Shown piece by piece: positions 42,932 through 53,911 of a DNA stretch of 61,512 nucleotides. This stretch comes from Chara braunii (lineage: Eukaryota > Streptophyta > Charophyceae > Charales > Characeae). Both the position numbers and the translations under genes were made by a program. Below the pieces are notes generated by a model, which was given only the letters and a program-made list of their open reading frames with translations, was not told the origin of the DNA and ran no database searches. The DNA lies in the NCBI GenBank assembly GCA_003427395.1, contig BFEA01000009.1, positions 1,515,994-1,577,505 on the forward strand. The letters are read 5' to 3'. The number at the start of each line of letters is the position of its first letter. Positions within the stretch are counted from its first letter, which is position 1.

Positions 42932-43822
42932 TGTCGGTGCGAATACCCTTACAAGGGTATCCGCCCTGGTTTTTGCAAGTGACAGAAAATAGGTTTGGTT
43001 TGAAATTTGAGTATATTGCGTGTACTCGCGGTTGTATTTTGTTCACACTGTCTAAATGATTGACTAGAGTAGAGAGTGGATGAGTGCGTGATTTTGAGGC
43101 GCCCGTGATGATTTTTATTCTTGATGTTATAGAGTCGGCGTTTCCGCCGGCAAAATTTTTGGCTTTGATTAAAATTAGAAAAAGTTTTCTTTTATTGAAG
43201 TGACCATGGTACATCTGCGTTCATACGGCATGCGTCATCGAAAGTGATATTGCCTCGGGCAGTACTTGGGGTGTGCGAGAGAAAGTAGAACGCAAGCGGT
43301 GACCTGTGCGCGGGAGATGCGAGAGGTTGACAGTCGTGGACGGGTCCAGGCCCTATGAGCAACGGGCGTTATAGGTCGGTAGTCGTGAGTTTGGCGAAGG
43401 AGTGGACTTGGGATATTTTGGTAGGCCCGCATGCCGTGTGACAACAATTTATATTGAATTTTGCACTGGTCCATTTCAACCTTGCGTACTAGCATTATTG
43501 GTAATGGCATTGGACTTTCAAAGCGACGGTACAGGGATCGAGGGCGGTGACCGGCGGTGATGGAACATCGGAGCGGCTGAAGATGTCGAGGGGTTGAGGG
43601 CCCGGCGGGGCCGTCCCCCTTGGTTTTGTTGTTGGCCCATCCGTAGGCCCGGTCGGTGGAACTGAGAGTGGTACTGGCGGTCGCCCTTCCCCAAAAGCAC
43701 CGGTTCCCGATGTTCGTATTTTTATTTTTACTTTTATTTTTCTTTTTCTTTAGTTATTTTTAGTTGCCAATCCCCTTTTTGGGATGCGGCAACAGTGTTC
43801 GTACCAGGGTTGTGTGCGGGGA

Positions 43823-43889
43823 CCAGCAGGCGTAGCTGAACTAATACACCTATGAACTCTTGAAACACGGACTAAGGAGTTCAATGTGC
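43823..43889 (+). repeat. tRNA-like segment in LTR copy C
   Basis: Counterpart of 31650-31716, with A-box-like TAGCTGAACTAATAC at 43833 and GAGTTCAATGTGC at 43877-43889. Conserved position in both LTRs means it was part of the parental element. Confidence 0.4.
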
Positions 43890-44036
43890 ATGCGAGCCGG
43901 TGGGTCATTAGCCCACGAGGGGGAGGAAGAAACCTGAGTGGTCGGACCCTCAGCGCATGCACCCTCCATCGCCCACGACTTGCTGTGAAAGGTTTGAGTG
44001 TGAGCATGCCCGGTTGGGGCCCGCAGATGGTCAACC

Positions 44037-44339
44037 GTGCTTAGGCACGACGGGAAGGGGGACTGGGGCAGTGGCCGCTGCAGCAACCCTGACAATGCGC
44101 AGCCGTTCACATGGAACCCTTTGCCACGTCTGACTTCAAAGTTCCTATCTGAGTTTTGCTACTACCACCAACATCTGCAGCGGGACCTGCTTCACCTGGT
44201 ATCACGCTGCAAGGTTTGCGGGCCTCACGCCCTTATACTCTTCACGACAGCCGAGCATAGGCCGCACACCCGGCATCGTGGGACCAATAAAGTAGTAATC
44301 TGCCATTGCTGCAGGCGCTCAGGGCACTGTCTCATCTGA
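44037..44339 (+). pseudogene. Possible integrase zinc-domain remnant inside LTR copy C
   Basis: The frame contains CYYHQHLQRDLLHLVSRCKVC, which resembles the second half of a gypsy integrase HHCC domain (YYWP-type block, D-hydrophobic-hydrophobic, then CxxC). Copy B lacks about 90 bp here but keeps a CNVC and the following ALILF. It may be a remnant of pol captured in the LTR, or a chance likeness. Confidence 0.3.
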
Positions 44340-44581
44340 AAAGGGTACAACAGTGTGACCCGAACCATGCCCAAGACCTCAAACAGGCCCGTCCCAAATC
44401 TGCATATTTTTGCAGATTTGCATATTTTTTGAAGATTTCGGGTTGCAGTGTGACCATGCCCGGTTAGGATCCGAAGAAAGGAGAAAATTGTGCTTGGGCA
44501 CAGCGGGAAAGGGCGGTGGCTGCAGCAGCATTGACTGTGTTCAACTGCCCGTTTGGAACCCTTCCCCTTTTTGTTGTTTTA

Positions 44582-44582
<1 letters not shown>

Positions 44583-44638
<56 letters not shown>
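44583..44638. repeat. (ATT)n microsatellite
   Basis: 56 bases of ATT, at the point where copy B carries its extra 2.64-kb segment. Confidence 0.95.
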
Positions 44639-44639
<1 letters not shown>

Positions 44640-45920
44640 CCCTTTTCACTCGTGGGTTTCAACCAGCTGCAAGGTTGGTGGTCTCCATGCTATTAAGACT
44701 ATGGCTACGGTCGGAAGGCGTTGACATTATGGTCATTTCTACCACTAGTTTTCACAGAGCTGCTGTGGTCATTACCCATGCAGTACCTTTGAGCTTAGCT
44801 ACTGTGCGTTTAGATGATGCTGCCACGCACGACTTTTAGTGATACAGCGGACGCTGTCACGATTACAATTGGTCATCGCCATTGACATCGTTAATTAGAT
44901 TGCACCAACACATCACCGCTGTTGAGCAGTGTTATTCTTAGCAGCAGCAACTTCGATTTTAAGGTGGTGACAGTGGGTTGGAGATTGTTGCTATTTTTGT
45001 TAAAGAGCTGCTTACAACTGCGTACGATTGCTATATGTACAGCATGCCGCTAAGGCTGGCTAGGATTGACACTTATTCTCGAATAGAGCACAAGGGTGTG
45101 CTCTACTTGAGCACGACCTTTCTAGGTTGCAGAGCAGCGTTTTAGACAGAGGTAGAGGAACAAAGAATTGAGGGAATGATTCGGCTCTACACAGAGGTCA
45201 TTGCTGCGAATGGGAGGACTGTTGGGGAGCCCACGGGTTGGTAGCACATTCAACTGTTGCTGCTGTTGGGCGCTGGCTGGGGGGTACTTAGAAGGTGTAG
45301 TGTAAGGGGGGTGATTGAACTTTAAGGAGAGGTGGTGTTGCGAATTTGGGAGGTCGCCAGGGGGTTGACGTCGACGGTATGATTGAAGCTTGACCAAGTT
45401 GTTGTTACTTGACCATTATTGCGGTGCCCTCAAGCGCTGGAGGATAACAAGGCCCTCTCTTGAGAGTTGAGTCAGTCCCCCTCCTGTACTTCGAGCATCT
45501 GAAACCTCTCATTCTGCCCTTCTTATTCTAAGTCTGGTCTATTGGTTCTGAGAGGAAGGCGGCAGGCGGGATTGGAACCCGTAGGTCCGCAGCAAGACCT
45601 TGTGGGGGGTCAATCCACCGATTGCGGGAGCTCTGCTGGAACGTAGGCGGGGTTCTGGAGGCAGGGAACTTCAGGTATAAGTTTCATCTAACACGTGTGA
45701 TCCTTTCCCCTAACTGTTATACCTTTGGGAAACTAAATATAACTATGACGGATTATTATTTTCTTGTTTTGTTGTGTGTGTCAGGACATGCTTTGTGGAA
45801 GGTTAAATTAACAGATATATATGAGAGTTTAGATAAACCTTGAGTGAATTCAAACAAAGGAATTGGGGGGAAGGCGGACTGAAGGTGCTTTTGCATGTGT
45901 TTGACCAAGTCAACCCAAGG

Positions 45921-47169
45921 CTGAGCTCCTCTAAGTTCATGTGGGCTTAGTGCTATGTTTATTTATGTTTGCTGGGCTGTCTGAATGAACTTTCTAGGAT
46001 TGGGCCTATCCTAAGTTGGACGGACTAGTCAATGTTTCTTTTGGGGGTTTCTGAACAGGAGGATGAGCGCCCTAAGTTAGGAGGACTTAAAATCCTGATG
46101 TTTCTTTTGCGTTGCTGAAAACATAGTTGGGGATATTCTAAGTTGAGTAGACTCAGTTCAGTATGTGTTTTCTTCTCAGGGGGACAAAGGCATAAGACTA
46201 AGTGTACCCCTAAGTTGGGGTGGCTTAGCCATAAACCATGAATTAATGGTCAACCAAAGTATAAAATTTGATACATATATTATATGAACTTATATTATCT
46301 GGCAGACCAGACACCCTAGGTTGGGAAAGTCATTCAGTAAGTCAGACAGAACAAAAAGAAAAGAGATTCAAGTGAAGAATATAATGAAGGTAACCCGGGC
46401 AGGCTAAGCGTACCCTTAAGTTAGGGCAGTTCAGTCTTATGCTCTTGATAATATAAAGCAGCAAAGAGTTAGAATAAATCTTCTTTTATTTTTTCTTTTA
46501 AACACAAGGCAAGATTGAGTGTCTCCCTTAAGTTGGGTAGGTCTGATTATCTGTCTAACAAAAGAAAAAAATATAAAGTTAGTGCAAGTATATCAATGGT
46601 TGTTCTCTTATATTGTCCTTACAGAGACTAAGCGTACCCTTAAGTTAGGGCAGCTTAGTCATACGTCGTTTGTGATTGTTCGGGCAAATAAGGCGTACCC
46701 TTAAGTTAGGGCGGCCCAGTCATATTGTTTTATGTACCTAAAAACTGTTTAGGCTAGCTAGGCATACCCTTAAGTTAGGGTGGCCTAGTGATATGCCCTT
46801 GTCATTGACGTGATGTAGGTTGGACGTACCCTTAAGTTAGGGCGGTCCGACCTTTTGTCGTTCGTACTTGTTTTAGGCGAGTTAGGCACACCCCTTAGTT
46901 GGGGCAGCCTAATCCTATGCCCTACGTAACTTTGTCTAAAGCTGACTACGCATACCCTTAAGTTAAGGCAGTCTAGTTTTATGCTTCATGTCGTCAGTTA
47001 AGCAGAAGTCAGAAGTACCTTTAAGTTAGAGCGGTTTGGTGATATGTTTTATGACTAGAGTCGATGTGTTGTTGGACATACCCTTGAGTTAGGGCAGTCC
47101 AGTTGTGCGTACTTTACTTATTTGCTTAGGCAGGTTGGACATACCCTTAAGTTAGGGCATTGTCTGATC
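45921..47169 (+). repeat. Hairpin array C (TAAGTT hexaloop family)
   Basis: About 17 units. Examples: 46758-46763 pairs perfectly with 46783-46788, and 47133-47140 pairs with 47162-47169 in 8 pairs, of which three are G.T. At 46310-46312/46329-46331 the stem reads GAC/GTC where array A has GGC/GCC (1817-1819/1836-1838), a compensatory exchange between corresponding units. Confidence 0.85.
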
Positions 47170-49380
47170 GTATGTCATAGGCACGGGGGTCTACTAAAGG
47201 AAAAGAACTGAGAGATGTAACGAACCACTTAGGTCAAACTAATGTTGGATTGTGAGAGATGTTTGTTTATGCATGTTTGTGGTCTCTCACTCTGGGGCGT
47301 CTTTTTCGATAAATTAACTGCTTTAGATGTTGGCCGAGTGTTGGATCTATAGGTAGCTGAGATGGATGATGGGAGGGAGAGCTTGGGATAAAGATAGGAC
47401 AAACCCTACTTGAAGTAAGAGTTGACGATAGCTCGCAATACCAACTTCTAAAAGGGATCATGTAATCTATCTTCAGTTCTAATTATTAAGCAAATATCAG
47501 AAGTTAGTCCCAAGTATAGCTTTGCTTTGTTTTTCTGTTTTCAGCTTTGTATAAATCTTGGCAGCCTCATGTTCCTACGGGAATCGTTGCCGAAATTTCT
47601 ACAAATTTGAAAGACTTAGATATTTTTTGACTTGTAGAAATTATGGAAAAGACATTTTTCCTACGAGAAGCACTGCCAAAATTTTGTGGAAATCTGGAGA
47701 GTTAGATTATTTTCAGTTAGGAGAAATCTGGCTATCCATCCTGATTAGGGAATGTGCTGCCGAAATTTCTTATATTTTTAGATAAACATCAGAGGTTAGT
47801 TAGGAAGGCAGGATTATTTCTTGATCACTCAAGCATGGCTTGGGTACTGGCTGGTGCTGCATTGCAGGTCACCTTTATTCAGATTGATTCAAGGTTTGAT
47901 TAGCTTCAGGTTGATCCTACGAGGATCATCTTCTGTTATCTTCTGATAACAGGTCGGTTTCCGACTCAACTCTAATTCATTCTCGCTACTCAACCTAAAG
48001 GCCTTAGCCCCTGTGTATTGAAATGTTTCTTTTGGGTTTCTACCCGGACTTTATTGAATGGTCATTTAAAAAAGGACTGAGTGTTTTATTTCGGGAGGTT
48101 TGACAGAGGTTGGGGTTTGTATGGTTAAGGAAAAGGGGTGTGAGTGCAGAGAATGGTTGAAATTGACCCCGTGTAGTGTGTGCTATGTTGATGTGGATCT
48201 TTGATGTGATTGCAGGTATGTTCTGTTAATTGAATTTCAGACTTGGGTTTGCGTATGATTATATACATATAGTTTTGAAGGAAGCCACACCGTGATTGTG
48301 AGAGTGATCGTCTCCCTTCTCATAATTTTTGTATCATGGTTTTTTTTTGTGCCCGCACGACCCATTGAGGTCGTGCGTAGTGAGTACATATGTTCTGCAT
48401 CGAGAGGAAAGTGAGATCTTCTTTTAGCTTTTGCTTTTTAGAATTAGTATGGTTGGACGTTGTAGTCGGTGGCAGCCGTCAAAGTCAAACCCCTTGATCT
48501 CTGCACATGCCTCCGTTGATGGAGCATGGTGCAAGAGCCAAGAGCTTGGCCACCACGACAGCCTTGAAGTTGTCTACTCAACCCCTCTCCACAGGATGCA
48601 GGAGAGGATGTGGTCTTCAACCACACTCAACGGTTGTCTAGCGTCGAGAAATCAACCCCTCAAGGCGTATATCAGTCGACACTTGAGTATCGAACGTGAC
48701 CCCCGAGACTATCGAGGATCGCGCAATTACGAGTACTACATAGTACCCCATCAGTGTGAATGCTCGCATATGCACGCATGGCTGGTGAATATGAGAAGGT
48801 CATGCGTCCGCCCAAATTTTTATACTAAGTTAAGCGCGCGATGCCTAACCGACTCTCACTTCGGAAAGTTATGGGTTGGATACTGAAGGGACTAGGAGTG
48901 TTGTTGTGTTGTTGTGTTGTTGTGTTGTTGCGTCGTGCATTTGCGGATGTGAGTGTTGTGGTGTAACGCGTGGTGTGTGTGAGGCGTCCTAGTCGACCGA
49001 CGTCGAGTCACATTTGGGACCTCAGCCCCCAAGTGCATCGATTAGCGTGCGGGTTCGATTTTTGGGCGTTCGAATGCTCATACCCCCTATGCTACAGCAA
49101 ACGAGAAACGCCCTCGGTTGGGCCACCTCTGCAATTGCATACGAAAAGCCTTCGCATGTGGTTAAGTAGCTCGGCGGGGATACGCCCACCTAAGGGATGG
49201 TGACAGCTCCCTCAGGTGGAGGTAAGCGGTGCCTTGCGTGACCCTGTCCTGTCGTAGGGGTTTCCGAGAGGTACGGCTAGCGCACTCGGGCGGAGCGGCA
49301 AACGCTCTCCGCGATAAGTCCTGCAAAATCCTGCGTGACATGGTCAGGAGGGTCCCCGTGCGGGACCGATGCGCTCAACA

Positions 49381-49384
49381 ACGT
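49381..49384. repeat. Target-site duplication, right
   Basis: ACGT directly after the 3' LTR end, matching 30765-30768. Confidence 0.6.
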
Positions 49385-49751
49385 CCCCCACACCTCGGTC
49401 TGGTCATGGAGAACATAGGCGCTCCCTCTCCTAATCTCCTTTCTAAGTCCTTGCAATTTCGTGTTCTTCGCGCATGCATGCACACTATAAATTCCGGCTG
49501 CACAATTAGATGACTCTCTTAACCAGTTGTTGGAAGCTAGGGGTAGTGCGATCAGTGAGGGTCGGCTCACGAGTGCAGTAAGAGGTGAGTTGACGTGGGA
49601 GTCAGGCGACCCGACGAGCTAGTGCTGAATGCGCGGGGTTGACGCGTGGGGCTACAACGGACTGTAGTGTCCGGGCGAACCAGACGGGCGCAGGAGGACT
49701 AAGCGGGGTGACGACTTCGTGGGTGTGTTCGTGACGACGGACTGTCCGCAT

Positions 49752-49753
<2 letters not shown>

Positions 49754-49816
<63 letters not shown>

Positions 49817-49864
49817 NNNNNNNNNNNNNNNNNNNNNNNNNNNNNNNNNNNNNNNNNNNNNNNN

Positions 49865-49931
<67 letters not shown>
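49754..49931. repeat. (GA)n microsatellite with a 48-base gap
   Basis: GA runs at 49754-49816 and 49865-49931 flank a run of N at 49817-49864. The true length is unknown. Confidence 0.95.
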
Positions 49932-49933
<2 letters not shown>

Positions 49934-50360
49934 GAGGTTGATGGATATGGATTTACAGTTTTCTTTGTCTTGTCTCCCTCTTTACTTTTGTATATAAATT
50001 TTGGATCTCGGCTCAAGGCGATTCGCCCGTTTTTTTTTGTTTTCAGAATTTTGGCTTTGGCTTCAACCCCCACTTGTTTTGCGATTGATTTTGATCTCAT
50101 TTATTGTGTGTTTTGTTGAATGAATGGATGAATGAATGATATAGTTGTTGTTTTTTCTGATTGGTCATCGTCTTTGCTTGCCATTTTGATACGCCATTGA
50201 AGCATAGTAGAAATGCTGACGTCTGATGTATAATGACACCTTGCATGCTTGCAGACCACTGAGTGATTAGATGATTGGGTTGTTGTCCATGACACGTGGC
50301 GATTTTGCATGAGAAATTAGACTCTCATTTTTCCAGAAACAAGCGAATACCTCGCGGGGC

Positions 50361-50399
50361 TACGTGTAAGCGCAATCTGATCTGCGCAGCCTACACGTA
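50361..50399 (+). other. Conserved hairpin in E3 LTR
   Basis: TACGTGTA (50361-50368) pairs with TACACGTA (50392-50399), and GCGCA (50370-50374) with TGCGC (50383-50387). The 3' LTR keeps the same structure at about 60167-60205. Confidence 0.7.
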
Positions 50400-51282
50400 T
50401 CCACGCGTGCCGATTCGCGACCATTGACGATTCTGACACCCCCAGTATCGGATAGGCGGAAATTTTCCCTCCTTCGCGCACCTAGACGGATAGGAATTTT
50501 CGATATCGCATCAGGAAATCCCCTTGCCCGTTAGATGCGTGCGAAAGGCTTTCACTACGCCGCAATGACAAGATGTCGTACTCATGGGATTCAGAGTACT
50601 TCTAACCTTGGGTAAGGGAAGAACTAAGGCAGAGACGACCAAAATTCCCCTGTCTAACCGAGAATCGATTGTGCCCCAGGGAGTTTCGCTGTGCTGTAAC
50701 CAGCGATCCGAGGTGCCCCGATTACCCAACTGCGTATAACATGCAATACTTCATATCCCCCGGCTTTGTCGTTATCACTAACAACTTCCCTCCCTTTCGT
50801 CTTCTCCTCCCGTATCACCAGCTCACTGTGGTACTGTGGAATTCCATCGCCCCGTATTGGCTCCGCATGCCGTGCACAAATTGCACACGACGCAGCCACC
50901 ACCGAACCCCAGGGACTACGGAGCGTAACTGTACCACGCGGAGACAGGTGGCACGTGTCTGCCCCCGAGGATCCGATTTCTAGGAACCGCAATCCTCACG
51001 AACCTTTTTCGAACTGTCGTTACCAAAACAGACGGATCAGACGGCCTCTGATGCACCGCGCATGCCATCTGCCTTAAGCTGCACGACATTGACCGCCATC
51101 AAACCGAAAGCAACCTGCCCCTTAGTCCTAGTGCATTTATGCCCATGAATCCTTGCCACAGGAGATCTCCGTTCCGACCTGGGACTCCACCCCTACTTTC
51201 CCCAAAAATCCTTGGCACACCCTTTTTCGCACTTCCAGGCCCACATCCCACTCCGATCAGGAAGTCGCGTCGAGCGTGAGGT

Positions 51283-51294
51283 TGGTATCGGAGC
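51283..51294 (+). promoter_or_regulatory. E3 primer-binding site (initiator-Met type)
   Basis: TGGTATCGGAGC has one mismatch to the TGGTATCAGAGC PBS for initiator tRNA-Met. It is preceded by GCGTGAGGT, as in E2. Gag starts 134 bp later. Confidence 0.7.
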
Positions 51295-51427
51295 CCACTA
51301 CGTGGCAGGGTCTTAGGATTCATAGCTAGGCGATCTGGCTAACAGGGGACGACCTCGACCCCGGAACACGCATCGACGCGATCCCGTCGTCACCAGAAGT
51401 CGGTCTGCGGCCCGACGGGCGGTAAAC

Positions 51428-52900
51428 ATGAATGCTAATCAGCAGAACCCCCAACAGAACCCGAATCCCCAACAGAATCCTAATCAACCCGTACCACAAG
51501 CATGGGCACCCATGACGCCACCCGATCTCTATCTATTTGACCCCGCTCATCACCTTGCTGGAGCATGGCTGGGCATGCTCCGAGCTCAGCAGTATGATGA
51601 CAACGAGGCGCAGGTAAATATCCCCGCGTGATTGGGAGGAGATGCCCATCACTGGCTTAGCACCTATGTATGGGTCGATCTCCCGACATTCGAGCGAGAC
51701 TTCTTGAATCGATTCGATTACATCCACCCCGAACAGGCTCTTTCTATGATTAAAGATTGAGTTCAGAAACCTCTCGAGTCTGTCATAGAGTATCGAAACC
51801 GATTCTATAGGATGTTTGTGAAAACGGAACGAGGCAAACAGATAGGCAGAGATTTGTTCATCAATGAGCTCTGCAACAAGAGTGTTCTCCGCAGCAGAAG
51901 AGTTCATCGATGGGCTCCGCAGCAGAACAGTTCAACGATGAGGGCGAAACTGCGAAAACAGTTTTCCCCCATCAATCACACGCTGCAACAGATCATGGCA
52001 ACCGCAGAGGAAATGTAACGAAAGTTCGCTGCGAGTTTCCTAGAAGGGGAAGACTATCCTAGGGAAGGAGACTCATCCGAACTAGCGAGAGCTAAAGTTG
52101 AGTTGGCTGCACTACAAAACAAATTTGAAAACATGGGGTGTGTGTCGGGCCCTGTCACCTATCTGGAACATATTAGTCTCAAACAACCGGTCCCAAGTGT
52201 GATTACGAGCATGCCTGCGCCCATGATGACAGCACCCCCGCCCTCGGTCGAAACCTCCGCACGACCGACTGAGTCTTCCGCCCTATTGGAACTAACCAAA
52301 ACACTGGTCAATCTGATTCAGGAAAGCAAAAAGGAACAGCGGGAGCACAACGCTCAAATAGAGGCAATGATGAGGTCGATGCGACCAATAGCGGTGCATG
52401 CCGCCCTGATTCAACACGGATTGGCTCCGGCACCCCCTCCCACAGGGATCCCTGGCAATCTGAATGTCTGTTACACATGTCATCAGCCAGGGCACATAGC
52501 CCGAGATTGCCCCCATCGACCCCCGCAGCAACGAGTCGGAGCCGCACCGGTAGCAGCGGCCCCGATCACCAACGGACGTGGACGAGTAGGGGTATTGATG
52601 GAAGGAATGGGAGGAGGCGGAAGCACATTAGCTACGATGGAGGAAACTGCTGAACTAATCCCGTTGGATCAGTATGTAACGCTTAGCTACTCGGGGCTTA
52701 GGATGATTGGAACGATTAGACCCACGCCAGAACAAAGAGAAGTGGCGGAATGGCGACCTTCTCCAGGAGAAATGGAGTCGGGAGGACCCACTTTCGTCAC
52801 GGGGAAAATCGATGTTCTCAACATCGTCCGAGCCTTAGATCATCGGATTCCTCTTCCGATTGGTCATCTACTTTCGATATTGGAACAAGCCAACGAATGA
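51428..52900 (+). pseudogene. E3 Gag (four in-frame stops)
   Basis: One frame from the ATG at 51428. It has an N/Q/P-rich start, a DAHHWL and RNRFYRMF capsid region, and a K/E segment. A CX2CX4HX4C zinc knuckle lies at 52469-52510 (CYTCHQPGHIARDC) and a conserved IDVLNIVRALDHRI block near the end, shared with E2. Stops are TGA 51629, TGA 51758, TAA 52016 and TGA 52898; no frameshift is needed. The last 265 codons (52103-52900) are open. It would form the virus-like particle. Confidence 0.82.
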
Positions 52901-53911
52901 ATGTTGCAACACTGCAAAGCACATCGAAAGCGATTCGCCCTCGCCCGAACAGCGAGCACAAAAGTGAAAAATCCCACGCCAGATGAAAACGCAGCAGGTA
53001 CTTCAGACCCGATACAATTAGGATTGATTCAAAAAGATGATCATTTCCTACGGATTAAACCGATACCATTGAAATCCGCAGAATGTGATATCGAGGTATG
53101 GGGAATCCCGTATAATGTTATCATTGATTTCGGGTCCGTTGTCCTAGCTATCTCATTAAGGGTAGTTGAAAGGGCAGGAAAAAAGAACGATTTAATCATG
53201 CTTACGGAAAAAGATCAGCTCGTTTCAGCAGATGAAGAGAAAATTAAAACGGTGGGACGAATGACCAATGTTGCTTTTCGATTAGGAAGAGTACATGCCT
53301 TGGGAGATGTCGTAGTTTTAGACGTAAACACTTACAACGTCTTTTTTGGCCTTCCCGCTCTGGTGGCCTTGCACGCCAATCTGGACTTCGAAAGGCGATC
53401 CATTGTCCTCCGTAATACAGGAGGGAAGCCCTATGTTGTACCTGTGAGACTGACTTTTCGGACTATGGCTAACGTAACCCTGCGAGTTGCTCCCATAATG
53501 GCGGGAACTCTCCGCGTGATTACCTGGGATAACTCTGCTGACGGTGAACAATCTCTGAAGGACGCGGACAGCAGTGACGAGGACGATCCAGTAATTCTGG
53601 AAATGACGCAACAACGTATCTATTACCCTGTGCAACGAGCAAACACAAGATCGCTAAGCCTTACTGATCAGAGTCTATAGAGAACGCGAGCCATGATTAT
53701 GGGTGAACCCCTCGTGCAGATTTCGAGGATGGTCGATTCTTTGGAACCCCCTTGCACCCTATACGAAAGCATCTCCCCTTTACTCGCACAATATAATGAC
53801 AAAAGACACTACTGCGACATCACGAATCTTCCACGATCTCTTTTGACACCTGCAAAAGAGATACGATTGATACGTTTACGGGCAGAGACTCATTCTTTGG
53901 AATCCCCTTAG
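52901..53911 (+). pseudogene. E3 protease region with altered active site
   Basis: Continues in the gag frame. The block IIDFGSVVLAIS occupies the retropepsin active-site position; the usual D-S/T-G is D-F-G here, so activity is doubtful. FFGLPAL followed by LDFERRSIVL is the usual second half of the fold. TAG stops at 53678 and 53909 interrupt the stretch after the domain. There is a linker of about 110 codons before RT. Confidence 0.7.

Larger units (their letters stand above)
30769..49380 (+). mobile_element. Giant-LTR, LARD-like non-autonomous retrotransposon
   Basis: 18,612 bp with direct terminal repeats of 8,885 bp (30769-39653) and 6,449 bp (42932-49380). Both start TGTCGG; they end in GATA (mutated) and AACA. 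A PBS lies 2 bp after the 5' copy, and ACGT flanks both ends (30765-30768 and 49381-49384). The internal 3,278 bp shows no gag, protease, RT or integrase. This matches the definition of large retrotransposon derivatives (LARDs), known from barley with LTRs of about 4.5 kb. These LTRs are longer and contain the hairpin arrays. It must have used proteins supplied by another element. Confidence 0.82.
42932..49380 (+). repeat. Giant LTR, copy C (3' LTR)
   Basis: Starts TTGTCGGTGCG with TG at 42932 and ends GCTCAACA at 49380, followed by ACGT. It lacks the 2.64-kb segment of copy B and has an extra block of about 90 bp at 44116-44204. It carries hairpin array C with 17 units. Confidence 0.85.
49385..51280 (+). 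repeat. E3 5' LTR, right part
   Basis: 50068-51076 is closely similar to 59881-60877 in the 3' LTR. The LTR should end just before the PBS at 51283, but 51077-51280 has no match in the 3' copy, so the end is inferred. A TATATAAAT word lies at 49990. A conserved hairpin lies at 50361-50399. Confidence 0.65.

Noticed and set aside
49719-50100. ORFs across the GA run at 49754-49931
   Set aside because: They are dinucleotide repeat and gap translation.
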